Origin: Porodaedalea pini
Lineage: Eukaryota > Basidiomycota > Agaricomycetes > Hymenochaetales > Hymenochaetaceae
Assembly (NCBI GenBank): GCA_002794775.1
Contig: NBAY01000018.1
Span: 248,001-312,000 of the forward strand
Length of the DNA: 64,000 bases
Reading direction: 5' to 3'
Position numbers and translations under genes: made by a program. Under the pieces are notes generated by a model. The model saw only the letters and a list, made by a program, of their open reading frames with translations, made no database searches and had not been told where the DNA came from. Shown here in pieces: positions 22,398 to 33,149 of this stretch (the stretch's first letter is position 1; each line of letters begins with the position of its first letter).

Positions 22398-22901
22398 TAC
22401 CGCTGCCAGTAAGCTTTAGAGACCAAGTGGGTTCAATAAAGCGTTTGCCAGCTTGATTGCAATACTCTCAAACTGGGCGACTGGCCATGAGGAGACGAAA
22501 GGTCGGGCAAAGCTGTGCCTTGCACCTTTGCAGGATGATCGTGCGTCGTGCGAGACCTGCGGCAGAGCTAAAAGTAAACCAGCTAAGCGCCGGCGGCCTG
22601 ATATAGCCAAGCTTACATCATTCCAAGACGCGTCCTCCGTGTTAAGACGTGTCATCCTCATTTCAACTTCAAGCCTGTAGTTCGTGGACCCGTAGCGTTT
22701 GACTTCTGTTCTACTATACTGAAGGTACGCCTGATAGACTAGATCTTACTTGTAAACCTAATGCTACTTTGCTGTTTAATCAGACCCTTTTTGCTATCTC
22801 CGGATAGCTTGAGGCGTTGGATACGCGAATAGAATCGTGCCCCGTCTATTTTACTTCACTTCTCCGACCGCTGTGAGGACTGAACACAGCAAGGACGAAC
22901 A
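22398..22901. promoter_or_regulatory. Divergent intergenic promoter between the NIPA transporter and SEC12
   Basis: 504 bases between two ATGs facing away from each other. An 82-codon open frame on the - strand (22416-22661) shows no recognisable content and is treated as chance. No clear core promoter element is seen. Confidence 0.4.
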
Positions 22902-24808
22902 ATGCGTACACACCACACGCAACATACGCTCCCCGCGTTCCCCGTCTATTCGGCCGCGTTCGTCAGCGACCACAAGCTCGTGCTCGGCGGTGGCGGTGGT
23001 TCGTCGCGCAGCGGGATTAAGAACAAGCTGGTGTGCATTCTGTTCTTATACGATATACTATGTATACGGAGAAGAGAGGGAGCTGACAATTTCTGTCTAC
23101 TCTGGCTAGAGACTGTATGACATCCCAAATGACGAGAAGCTCACGCTGGTCTCCGAGCTGGAGTTAGAGAAGGATGAGGACGCGCCTATGAGCATGGTAG
23201 CGGATGCAGAGGTATGTGCACATCCCGAATGAAGTGTAATGGCAGGAGACTTATATACATCGAAAGGGCTCGCGAATCATCTGCGGAATTAACAGTGCAA
23301 CTGAGCAACTGGACAAGGGTATCAACCAGAACTGCAGAATATTCAGTGTTGAGAAGGACAAGTACGTACTTCCTCCATGTTTCCCTCATAAATCTGTAAT
23401 GCAACGCGTTGCACAGATTTAAACTTGCCAGCATCGCCAGCACGCTGCAAGTCACGAGGAATAATATGGAAGAATGCCAGGTAACCGCACAATGCCCGCT
23501 CGGGTGCGCCAGTAGGCTAACTTTTTGGCGGGGAAAAGTCAGCCTACTGGCGCAGCCGAGCGGGCCCTTGGCGCTTCTCATATAACTCGCTTTCTGATTG
23601 CGAGTTAACAGAAAGTAACCGCTATCTCACCGGGGCGCACACTTGTGGCCGCTGCTGGCACCAAAGACGTGAGCATGTCAGCCCCTTGGCCTATCTTCTT
23701 TGCTTATCTTCATACCTTCTAGCTGTCTATTTTATCATATCCCTCACTCGCTCCAGCAGCAAAATCACTGCGAACGGAACACGAAATCTATGACGTGTCC
23801 TTCTCTTCTACATCGGTCAGCCTTTCTTTTCTTCACTGCTATCCACTGTCTCACCCATTCGTAGCTTGTAGTCGCTACGACTGATAAACTCCTTGTTTAT
23901 GCTTTACCGTCTGCGGGCGTTCCCCAGACCTCCCCTCCCGGTGCGAAGACCAGAAGCAAGCAGAAGCAGAAGCAAAAGGCTAAAGTAGAGAACGTGGACA
24001 ACGCGAAAGAGTTGGAGCTGCTTGAAATTGTCGAGCGACCTGCTCTGCCAGGCTCGAGCGGAATCTCTACCACCTTTCGCGCCGCGCGGTAGATAATTTT
24101 CCTCGATCCTTTATCTATCCATAGCTCAGCGGTCGATCTACCTTCCTCTACAGATTCCACCCTTCGGTCAGTAATGTCGTCTTCACAGTTCTGAACACCA
24201 CCTCGGGTGCGCGTACACGGGGATCAAAGATGCCGCCGAAGCAGGGCTACGTGTGCCGGTGGAATACCGATACCTGGGAGGTTGTCAAAGCGCGGAAGGT
24301 TGGCGAGAAGGGCATTACCTGCTTTGACGTTAGGTGGGACTGTTTTGTTGACTATAACTTCGATTCTCACCTTTTTTGCTGTTGTAAAGTGCGAATGGTA
24401 AATTCCTGGCGTATGGATCGGCAGATTATACCATTGGAATTCTGGATGCAACAACCTTAGCGGTATGTGTTTTCACATGAACAACATCATCAAATATTCT
24501 GATGCTGCCTTCTTAGCCCTTGCTTTCGGTGCTCAAAGCGCACGACTTCCCCTCGACAGTGTTGAGATTCAACCCCACATCAAATCTTCTCATATCTGGC
24601 AGCGCAGACAACTCCATCCGAGCTGTTGCTGTTCCGGAGGGATTGGCTGGAACCAGTACGGGCCCCTTTTCCTACCATATTTTCCAGAGTGCTAATACAG
24701 ACTTTGACAGAGTGGACAACGGCATCTGTCCTTTTCACCACCCTGATCGTTCTCTTGTTATCCATTCTACTTTCTTATATCGTCTCCTCTGGGATACTCA
24801 GGTTGTGA
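22902..24808 (+). CDS. SEC12: Sec12/PREB-like guanine nucleotide exchange factor for Sar1
   Basis: ER membrane WD40 protein that loads GTP on Sar1 to start COPII coat assembly. Start ATG 22902 (MRTHHTQHTLPAFPVYSAAF). Exon 1 ends at 23030 and contains GGGGGSSRSGIKNKL, the K-loop-like Gly-rich motif of the family. Exons 23110-23211 and 23267-23361 give ICGINSATEQLDKGINQNC, then FKLASIASTLQVTRNNMEEC, VTAISPGRTLVAAAGTKD, EIYDVSFSSTSLVVATTDK, FHPSVSNVVFTVLNTT, GKFLAYGSADYTIGILDATT and VLRFNPTSNLLISGSADNSI. The C-terminus is a single anchor (TTASVLFTTLIVLLLSILLS) with a few residues after it, the expected tail-anchored topology. The intron 23481-23611 is unusually long because it holds a foldback element. 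A short 34-nt alternative for intron 2 (acceptor at 23245) was rejected in favour of 55 nt. Confidence 0.87.
23494..23565. repeat. 72-nt near-perfect inverted repeat inside a SEC12 intron
   Basis: Left arm 23494-23518 and right arm 23541-23565 are reverse complements at 24 of 25 positions. The complementarity continues inward (ACTTTT with AAAAGT), leaving a loop of roughly six bases. It looks like a miniature foldback element. I see no clear target-site duplication at its edges. Confidence 0.85.
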
Positions 24809-24928
24809 AACACCTGGGCGTTGTGTTTCGTTTCTTTTGCGTGTGGTATACAACTATGGAATAATAATACGTTTAATATAATACATACGACGCAAACATC
24901 GGAGAAGTCGAAACATAGAAGAAACGGA

Positions 24929-25768
24929 CTAATCATAGTCATCCTCTTCCACTAACTTGCGCTTGATCCCATTCACATTCGGGTTTGTGACGTCCGGAAC
25001 TTCGACGCTCTCCATACCCTCGTCTCCCTCGCTATCGTCGTCTCCAAACAAACCGTTTTCGTCATCCTGTCCGGCATCACTGCCTTCGTCTGCTGGCACC
25101 GCGGCACTGACGACCGGCCCGGGGGAGGCCATGTCTGCGTCCGACGGCGTCGAGAACGCGCGCGGGGCCGGTGCATGGGCATGTATGGGTGCCTGCGATG
25201 CGTTTTGGGAAAGTAGAGCGGTCATATCGACCTCCTCTTCCTCCTCCGACTCGTCCTCCTCGACCTCTTCTGTCTCCTCATCGTACTGCTTCACGCTCGG
25301 TGGCGGTTTATTCGGGACGAGGTCAAAGTCGACCTGCGTGAGCACGTGCGGTGCTGCGGGGACGCGCACGCCGAACACCTCTGGGACAGCGGGTAGTGGG
25401 ATCGCATTTGTTTGTTGTGCGAGAGAAAGCGTGTACTGTTGCAGAGAACGTATGCTCAGTGAGCTGAGGAGCAATAAGGAATGCTAAACGGAACACACCT
25501 CCTTGGGCACACGCCCGCCAAACTCCCACCCGACACGCGCCTGGATCGCGAGGACGACGTCCTCGGTCTCGACCTTTCCCGCACGGCCAGCATGCTCCGC
25601 GTAGACGAGAGCATCGGAGAGCACCTGCGAGGTGTAACGGTGCGAGAACTCAAGGAGCTGGTGCAGCACCCCTGGCTGCGCGTCCTGGATCGTGGGTGTA
25701 GATGCAAGGAGAAGCGCGATGCTCCGCGCTGTTGGCGGGAGGGTATCTGTTGGTATTGAACGCGACAT
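24929..25768 (-). CDS. TAF9: TFIID/SAGA subunit TAF9 (histone-fold)
   Basis: TBP-associated factor with an H3-like histone fold that pairs with TAF6 in TFIID and SAGA in the nucleus. Start MSRSIPTDTLPPTARSIALL at 25768; one 63-nt intron (25436-25498) separates two exons. The histone fold spans roughly residues 5-90: ARSIALLLASTPTIQDAQPG, VLHQLLEFSHRYTSQVLSDA, EHAGRAGKVETEDVVLAI, then RVGWEFGGRVPKE. The conserved downstream block NAIPLPAVPEVFGVRVPAAP fits the family, followed by an acidic, disordered tail (DESEEEEEVDMTALLSQ) ending in KRKLVEEDDYD. Its length of about 258 residues is normal. It lies tail-to-tail with SEC12, 120 bp apart. Confidence 0.93.
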
Positions 25769-26266
25769 TGTGCGCCGCTCGTAGCGTTGAGGCAGCGTTT
25801 GTGTCTTGACTTGCAGTTGGGTGGCCCGCTCTAAGCTGACGTAAACAACATGCACGACTCTAATCTTTACTGTAAAAGATCCAAAGAAATAAACCGCTCA
25901 TTTACTTGCCAATTCCGCATCTCCCTATCCCTCAGCTCTTCAGAAACTACGAATATTGCATCACTCCAGCTACTTTGTCCAGATTTTTCAAGAGAAACAA
26001 ATGGAAGCCGATCGTTTTTAATTCGAGAACTGGCTTCCAGCGCGATTTGTGTTGGCAAGCAAGACAGGTTCAGCCTATATGGCTCATACAGCAAAGTACA
26101 ATTCAAAGGAACAGCGCTTAGGGCACGGAGAGGACAGAACGAAGCATAGGTAATATGTATTTTTAACAAAGAAGAACAAGACAAGCTCTCACCAGAGCGT
26201 AACCAACCAACAGCTCCCATGGGCCGGACAACGCACACCTAGCCTCTTCTCACTGAATCTTGTCTG
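25769..26266. other. Intergenic region between TAF9 and SmG
   Basis: Contains the TAF9 promoter and the SmG 3' region. Open frames on both strands are short and mutually contradictory. No RNA gene is recognised. Confidence 0.45.
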
Positions 26267-26638
26267 CTACCACCGTGTTGCTTCGAGCGTCTCCATCGAT
26301 GTTACATTGTTACCACGAATGATCTGCGGAGAGATTATCATAATATGATGAGCAACTGCTCATCCAATCTGATCACTAAGGGTGAATACGGAACGTACGA
26401 CATTACCAAGGGGGATCTTTTGTGCCGGGGTCGTCTCTTCGACAGCATCATCAAGTACGAGATTGAGAAAAATGTCGTAGCCACGTAAAGTACCGCTGAC
26501 TTTACGGCCGCCTTGGATGTGGACGAACAACTTCTTGTCCATGAACTAGTTTGAATTCAGGGATTAATGATACACTGAGACAAGAACAAGATAACTAGAA
26601 CACACCTTTTTGAGCTCCGGCTGCGATGCTTTTGACAT
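26267..26638 (-). CDS. SMX2: Small nuclear ribonucleoprotein G (SmG)
   Basis: Core Sm-ring protein of U1, U2, U4 and U5 snRNPs, needed for pre-mRNA splicing. Three exons: MSKASQPELKK (start 26638), then FMDKKLFVHIQGGRKVSGTL through GYDIFLNLVLDDAVEE to IPLGNV, and a last exon IIRGNNVTSMETLEATRW ending at 26267. Both Sm motifs are present: Sm1 with the GYD and N-LV pattern, Sm2 as GNVIIRGNNV. At about 78 residues it is the usual length. The second intron is about 70 nt. LSm7 is the nearest alternative, but the KKFMDKKL start and the short tail match SmG. Confidence 0.93.
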
Positions 26639-27018
26639 GGCTACGGGTTGTGCGCTGCGCGATGACGGGGCAGAGGAAGACGCGCGTGGACCGTCGCGCC
26701 CAATCAGGCAAGGTTCGGCTCAACCGAAACTGGACTGCCGTTTGCAGTCTCAGTTCAGCTTCTTCAACCTCTTTGTCCTCAGGCCTCGTCTATGCGACAC
26801 AAACTAGGCCATTTGATTCTATCCTAAAGCTTGTGCCAATATTCTTGTTTGTGAGTCGCGCTTTGACTATGCGATATAGTATTTAGCTGTCCATTTACCA
26901 TGACTTCGCGCCACGAGACAGTCCCCAGGTGTACCGCGTTTCAACCCTCCACCTTATCACATTTCGAACATATCTACATATTCTTGAATCTCTCTCAATT
27001 TGAACCGATATCTCTTTC
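26639..27018. promoter_or_regulatory. Divergent intergenic promoter between SmG and the RGG protein
   Basis: 380 bases between divergent ATGs. No clear TATA; no further gene is seen. Confidence 0.4.
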
Positions 27019-28918
27019 ATGTCCACTCCTGCGCCAAAGGGGTCCGACTCGCATATATGGATGCGTCGTGGTGACGATTCTGCTAGATCTTGGGGAAGAG
27101 AAAAGGAGCCAGGTGTCGCATTTCGTGGTATTACGCGCGGTCGTGGTCGAGGTGGCGGCGCAGGTCGTGGTAGACCAGGAGGACGAGGTGGTGGAGGGAG
27201 AAGCCTTTCAACGAGGGCACGCCAGACTTGAAGCCGACCCCATCTCCAGTGCCAGAGAAGGCCGGTATTAGTGGAGAAGCTGCGACCAACAATAACGCGC
27301 AGTCCAAAAGTCGGGGGGCACCGAAGGCACCAGTTCGTCCTCCTCTCGCAGTCGATGTATTGGTTTCGCAGTCTCCAGACTCGATCCCGCCCCTTTCTCC
27401 AAATAAACCCACTCGGCGCAGACGAAATACCCATAAACGCTCCGTATCAGCTGCTCTACCCAAACCCCTTGCGACGACCATCGCAGACGGTTTCCCAACC
27501 TCACCTTCTACTCCACTTATGCCTTCGTCTAAGGACCCAAAGGACCCACCCCCGCATGTTGGGAGCACTACGGACTCCGATGCACCTGTACACGACCTCC
27601 GCCAGGATATACACAGTCTGGTCGAGCATGTCCGATCTATGGCAATGGACGGCAACCGACCCAGCTCACCCAGCACGCATATAGATTGGGCGGGTGACGA
27701 CGATGACAGTCTACCTGACCTGGATGACTGGGGTGTCAGTTCAAAGCTAGCGAGCGAAGTAGGCGAGCCGCCAGCGAATGTTGAGACCAAACCTATTCCT
27801 GTCACCATGACGCCGCCAAATCCCGTTATCGCTTCTATCCCTAAGAAGGTGGAGTCGGTTGAACACGCAAATGCTCAAGCTTTGGCGGCAGATGGAACTC
27901 AGAGTTCTGCAGAAAGTCCTACGGAGTCCTCGACCTCACTTTCTGTGCCCCCGCCTGTGAAGAGGGAACGTGAGCGAAGAAGGGAACGTGGAAGTCGCAG
28001 AGACAAGGAAAAAAGAACATCGCTAGCATTGAAGGTGAACGGATCTAAGGGAGCACATGTGCCTTTGACCGCTATGCCAAAGAAAAGTCTACTTGAGCGG
28101 CTCAGCTCCCCTGTTCGTCCTGAGCCTCCGGCACTACCGCAAGAGCCCGATCTGGCTCCTTCTCCTGGAGCCAATCAGGCGATTGTCGAGTCTACATCTG
28201 GGTCGACTCTCCCTCGTCACCCTTCTCTCCCTCCCAAACCTTCGAGCGTCCCCACGAAGCCGCCTTTGTCAACAAAGGCTGTAGGATCCTGGAGGGAGGC
28301 CCAGCCCGAGAGTTCCCTGGCCAAAGAGAGCAGCATACCTACTCCGAACGCAAAGCCAACGGCCAGTAAGGTGGCTAATGAAGGGGCGCTTGATGTCTCA
28401 GAAAAGGCATCTATTACACCCTTACCTACGGAGCTGAAGAAAGACACCGACGCAACGGGCAACAAAAGCTCATTCGATTGGTCTGAAGAGCCCGTATCAT
28501 TTGATACTCCCTTGGACAGCTCAAAGAGGCCTTCTGTTGATGTCGAACCCGCAACTCCACTTGACAACAGCGCGGCACAAGCACTACCCGCCAATGTTTC
28601 CCTACTACCTCTAGTGCCGGCCGGTGCAAACGCCAAATCGGATGCAAAGACGAAAGCCCACGCTTCCGCTCGCAACGCCCGCTCTCTAGCGACGTCACCC
28701 CGCGCCCGCGGCGCGAACGCTCGCCGTACAAGACGCACAATCCGCGCAACCACTCTGCGCCGCACGCAGGGCCAGTGTCTGGACCTGCGGCGCGCACCCG
28801 TCCACAACATGTGTCACGGCCAATCATCCGTATGGATGCGCTTGCAATGATCTCGCGCAGCTTGCGCGACTCACCTCCACGGCGCGAGTCGCCTCCTACA
28901 ACCAAAGCGGAAGAATGA
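27019..28918 (+). CDS. RGG-box protein of unknown function; two apparent single-base frameshifts
   Basis: Not a recognised family, but probably an RNA-associated protein. It starts MSTPAPKGSDSHIWMRRGDD at ATG 27019, followed by an RGG/RG box (FRGITRGRGRGGGAGRGRPG). The first frame dies at 27231. The -1 frame continues coherently (KPFNEGTPDLKPTPSPVPEK) from a G-run at 27193-27198. It runs on through a disordered Pro/Ser region with a DDDDSLPDLDDWG acidic patch and a KRERERRRERGSRRDKEK basic patch. Near 28653-28659 a second -1 step turns Ala/Arg nonsense into SPRFRSQRPLSSDVTPRPRR and ends with RMDALAMISRSLRDSPPRRE at 28918. The length is two bases short of a multiple of three, as two missing bases predict. 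No intron fits either junction. It is intronless otherwise. Confidence 0.7.
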
Positions 28919-29270
28919 GGTTGTCCTTTGAATACCAGAAACATATACTCTTGAATACCTATATCTCTTAGTTTTTTCTTTTTCGCCATTGTTTGTCCGA
29001 TCTGTATACTTGTGCTCAAGATACCACTTCTCACATCGCCGCATCATTGATTTATTTCCCGTCTCTGCTTATCCCGCTTATATCTTATTAAAGGATTGTT
29101 CTTGTTCCCGTTCTCCTGTTCCCTGACTGCGATGACCATGTGGACGTCAGTGTGTACCAACAATTCCGATTAGCACAGGCCTATTAACGAGATTCTGAAT
29201 ACAGCTCATCCATATGTCCCCCCCTCACCAAAATGTGAATAAAATAGATGATGTGAGCAAGAAAGAACGA
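28919..29270. other. Convergent intergenic region, RGG protein and MDM10 3' ends
   Basis: 352 bases, AT-richer; probably two 3' untranslated regions. Nothing else is seen. Confidence 0.45.
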
Positions 29271-30849
29271 TCATTCTGAGCTGAAATATGCAAGCTCGAG
29301 CCCAACAGCCGTTATAGGCTTTGAACGATTAACGAGGTTCGAAATAACACCGAAGCTGACCAAAGCATTACGTATTCGTCCTTCCCACATGAAGGCGATG
29401 TCCTGGGGGAAATCGGGGAGCTCAGAAACAAATGAACTTCGTGTAGACCAGGAAACTCACAGATGAAGTCGACAGTCTGGCTTTAACGACTCCCTGTATC
29501 TCATCTCCGGCATGATATAAAGGAGGCTCAGTTCCCTCCGACAGAGAAAAGACTTCAGGTGTAGCAGGTGGCTCCGACATCGGCGCTATGCCATCCGAGG
29601 AGACAAGTTTCTTGTGCCTCAACCACCATTCGCCACCCATAATCCACTCACTCTCGTAGCTGTTGATGTTGAACGTAAAGCGCGAACATAGAGCGAGGTC
29701 CCGTGAAACCTTGGCTGCGTAGGCTGCAGAGAGATGGCCGGTTATGGGTGTAAAAGTCGCGGTACAGATAGTGGGGGGCTGCGAAAAGGGTGTCTTTGAT
29801 GAAGAGGCTGTTTGCATCAGGGCAGCATCGGGGAGGGTTGTGAAGCGTATGCCAGCAGATACTGTTGGTTTGGATGTGGGTGAAAATTATAACAACTCCA
29901 CTGACGAAGTGGAATTACCTCCCGCGCTCTTTTCTGTGCTCACATAAAGCTCCGCTCCTGCAGACAAACGGCCTTTCAGACCGCCCTCCATAGCATCCTC
30001 TTCATCTACCCGCTTTAGGCTGGAAGACAACTCCTTGCCCGCCATGTCGTCCGCAGCAACATCACCGTTCCCCAGCTTGCCAAAATTGCGCAACACGCGG
30101 AGGCCAAGGATGCTTCCTCCGCTCTCCGCCTGCCATGTGTACTCTGTTCCCCAGCGGCCAGTATCGTGCTGCACACTCATCAACATTGTGTCGGAAGAGC
30201 TTAGCGAGGGCGGGGAGAATGAGCCAGGCGTTGGTGACGTGGGTGGAGTCAAAATGCATGCGGCGGACGCCTGCGTAGTTCCAGACCATCGAGTCGTGTA
30301 GAAGGCATCGAGTTGGCCTGTCGGAATGTAGAACATGCCAGAGAGCAAATAGTCTATTCCATCCAATATGAGCCCCGTTCCTAAGCGTCCTAATAGTTCA
30401 TGACGACTCACCTCTAGTGTCCACACGCCGCCCCGCCAGCCATTCCTCTTCCTTGTCTTCAGGCTTCTTTGGCACGCCAAATACCTTGAAGCGTTCCACG
30501 ACTTCCTTGATGCGTACATCGCTCGAGCTCTTGAGATCAAGTTCGCACGTAGAGAAAATATATCCGACTGAGCCATTAAGAGAAGGAAGAGCGTTCAGAG
30601 AGTACGTTGTTCGAAACAGAGCATTGGGAGCTTTTGATATAGAGAACTGCAGGCCCTTCGGAACTGCGAAGTCGAGAAGAGCTACGCGACGACGATCTGC
30701 GTGTCAGCGAAACTGTTGGGAATACTCGAGGCAAGCCGAGACTAACCATCGGAAGAGCGAGTGAGGTTACTAAAAAGGTTGTCTTCATTCCATCCCGTTG
30801 CCTGGTAGTATTTGCGGAGAACGTAAGTGGAAAATGGGTGCACGCCCAT
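29271..30849 (-). CDS. MDM10: Mitochondrial distribution and morphology protein 10 (ERMES/SAM beta-barrel)
   Basis: Outer mitochondrial membrane beta-barrel of the ERMES ER-mitochondria tether and of a SAM complex form that assembles Tom40. Start [20 protein letters not shown] at 30849 (context CGCCATGG), with the family block [19 protein letters not shown] and [37 protein letters not shown], then [87 protein letters not shown] and a C-terminal strand [10 protein letters not shown], which fits a terminal beta-signal. About five exons give roughly 430 residues. The ATG lies only 101 bp from that of PKR1 on the other strand. Confidence 0.93.
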
Positions 30850-30950
30850 GGCGTTTATAGTCAACACATCAGTATTGTCGGTCGCGCGCGTAGCTCCTCC
30901 GCGTCTCTGCTTTCCACTATCACGCCCACCTCACAAAGTAAAAAGCAGTT

Positions 30951-31290
30951 ATGTCGACGACAGATTCTCCTCCGGATAACATTTTTTCGAGCCTGCTCAA
31001 ACCAGGCTCGTCTCTCAACCCGGCATTCCTCGTTATTCTCGATGGCGCATTCGCCGCACTGCTTTCAATCTTTTTCGCTCTACTCTACCTGCTTTCTGGA
31101 AGCATACACATCGTTATGCTCATTGGCATTGAGCTCTGTTTATGGGCCAGCGTAAAATGGTATGTCCATTTCGTGAGGTCTTCATGTGTAGGAGGTTCAC
31201 TGCGAGGTCAGGTTCGTAAATGAGGTCAGGTACGCGCAGTCTCAACAAATCGAATCGACGTCAAGTGAGGAGACTAGGAAAACACAATGA
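30951..31290 (+). CDS. PKR1: Pkr1-like V-ATPase assembly factor
   Basis: Small ER membrane protein needed for assembly of the V0 sector of the V-ATPase. Two exons: 30951-31159 and 31212-31290, with a 52-nt intron. The protein is about 95 residues: a soluble N-terminus (DSPPDNIFSSLLKPGSSLNP), two closely spaced membrane helices (FLVILDGAFAALLSIFFALL and SIHIVMLIGIELCLWASVKW) and a short polar tail (NEVRYAQSQQIESTSSEE). The KPGSSL and LWASVKWF signatures are those of Pkr1. It is divergent from MDM10 and only 72 bp tail-to-tail from PSF3. Confidence 0.88.
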
Positions 31291-31362
31291 GGACGGCTAC
31301 ATCAGGTACATATAAATGCCCGATGTTTTACTAGTGTATTGAAATTTGATGCGCGACAGAGC

Positions 31363-32244
31363 TCATCGTTTAGCTTTGTCGCTACTCTCGAACCACTGCT
31401 TGGTCAATTTCGCGCTTTCTTGCGCGAGGGCAAATACTGTGGCAGAGGAGAGTCAGCTATGAGCAAAGCCTCTCTCGACGGACTTACATTCTCTTTCTGT
31501 GCCATCAAGTCCCTCCCTGAAGTCCTCTCCCGCTTGGCCGTGCCCTGCGCCACCGGCACTGGCACCAAGTGCTCCGAAGTGGTGCGCCTGGTCCATGATG
31601 TCTACAAGCCGTTGTTTGAAGGTCTAGGAATTGATCTGAGCTTGTTATCTGGCGAGAAAGGGGGGTGTAAGACATACGTCAGACAGCAAATCAGATATGT
31701 CCTGGGCTTGGTAGTCATCCACTCTGCACATTTGTGAGAACATATAGAATAGAGCCGGTGATGTGCTTACAGTCCAACAATCATCCTTCCGAAAGCGTAC
31801 CACAGTCCTCCGCTGCCAACAAGTCCAGAAAGTTTGACGCTTCTCGGATCTGCATTCAAGGCGTTTCGGACGCGCTGGCTGAAAGCTTGAGGTACAGTGC
31901 AATCTGCGAAGTCGCTGCGCAGAAGTCAGGTAATGAAACAGTATTACACGAGTTCCACGGACGAAAACAATAGCATAGGGGTGAGCCAGAATGGTAGCTG
32001 TAGCTTGCTTAGTGCCTTGATCTATAAAAGACGCTATGACCATGAACTCTAGTATGTCGTGAGGAAGGAGGGGCCTTACGTCGCGCTCTGCCCCTCCATC
32101 GAGGTAGCCAAGTTCGGGTATGTCGATTTTGAACGTGCACTGAACTTTCTGGGGAGCAGTTTAGGATACGGCCGTCCTTTACGAGTAATAACACACTTGG
32201 TTTTCCGAAAGGATAGCATCGATCGAATAGTAGTCGTTGTCCAT
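31363..32244 (-). CDS. PSF3: GINS complex subunit Psf3
   Basis: Subunit of the GINS tetramer in the CMG replicative helicase; nuclear. Seven small exons were joined by frame and similarity. They are, in order: MDNDYYSIDAILSENQ from ATG 32244; KVQCTFKIDIPELGYLDGGA; IKALSKLQLPFWLTPMLLFS; DFADCTVPQAFSQRVRNALN through GGLWYAFGRMI; VDDYQAQDISDLLSD; FKQRLVDIMDQAHHFGALGA; and FALAQESAKLTKQWFESSDK to the stop at 31363. This is the family order. The GINS A-domain helices are intact and the length is about 205 residues. One intron uses the weak donor GTCCGT. It is divergent from the small mitochondrial protein at 32398. Confidence 0.92.
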
Positions 32245-32397
32245 CGTGGCCGTCAAGGAAAGCTGTAGGCGGTGTTTCACTGTTTGTGGTGCCGACGCGA
32301 CGCGAACTCTTGACGCGTCTCGGCAAGTTGCGTGCTCTCTCGGTTTCTCGGCTTGCTGTCTTCAAAACCACACGCGCACAGCGCAAGAGCAGCAACT

Positions 32398-32958
32398 ATG
32401 CCCTTCCTACCTTCGCAGCTCCGAGTAGCCGCCAAATGTCTTGTAGTGCAGCGAAGACACCCTCTGACGCACGTACGACACCGGGACCGCGACCACCACT
32501 GGCAGCGCAGCTTTTCTCAAACTTCCCGACGCGAGGCTGCCGAGGACCCAGAGTCCATCCTCGCTCAGCTGCAATCGTCACCTTTAATACAGAAGATCGC
32601 TGATAAACCGGAAGCTCTAAAAGCCTTGTATGACTTAGTAAATGTCATGAAGGAGGCTGGTGAGATCTTTTGCACTCAGAAACATGTTTGGAGCTGACAA
32701 TGCAATTTCTTTGGATCGGAATAGATGTGAATATCTCGCCAGGCCGTCCGCCCAGCATGATGCAAATGTTTAAACTCGCTTCTAACCCTAAGTTCAGGGA
32801 TGGTGCGAAGCACTTTGCCGGAGAGCTAAAGAAAGCTGGTATAGACGTCAACTCAGAGGTTCGTGCTGCTTTTATAAGCCTCTTTTCAGGTATCGAGACT
32901 GACTGCTTTTTAGAACGCTCTCGAGCTATTTGGCATGAAAAAGCCTCCAGGCCAATGA
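32398..32958 (+). CDS. Small predicted mitochondrial protein, family unnamed
   Basis: I cannot name this family. Three exons (32398-32659, 32725-32858, 32914-32958) give about 146 residues. The N-terminus is rich in Arg, Gln and Ser and poor in acids (MPFLPSQLRVAAKCLVVQRR), ending in HWQRSFSQTSRRE, which resembles a mitochondrial presequence with an R-x-F-S processing site. The mature part has two similar helical modules: IADKPEALKALYDLVNVMKE followed by SPGRPPSMMQMFKLASNPKF, then GAKHFAGELKKAGIDVNSEN. It ends ALELFGMKKPPGQ. The PPSMMQM pattern looks conserved in basidiomycetes from memory, but I cannot confirm it. Mitochondrial location is an inference from the leader. Confidence 0.7.
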
Positions 32959-33149
32959 GCGATTGCTATATTGATTCATATGGGGTCAACTTCATGTACT
33001 GTATTGCGCATCTTGATATCAATTCTCAAACCTAGCTGATCTGTGTCAAGCATCAAACATGATACACGCTCAGTCATGCTGCGACACTCAAGAGTCCACG
33101 ATAATCCGTCTCGTTCCAATCTTCCCGGAAGATTACTCCCTTCTGCGAA

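Noticed and set aside
22416..22661. 82-codon - strand frame between NIPA and SEC12
   Set aside because: It lies within a divergent promoter region, with no recognisable content.
23212..23245. 34-nt intron in SEC12
   Set aside because: It is too short for splicing. A 55-nt intron ending at 23266 uses the same donor, keeps frame and gives a better family match.
29744..30764. Several + strand frames over MDM10
   Set aside because: They are shadows of MDM10 exons and cross its introns.
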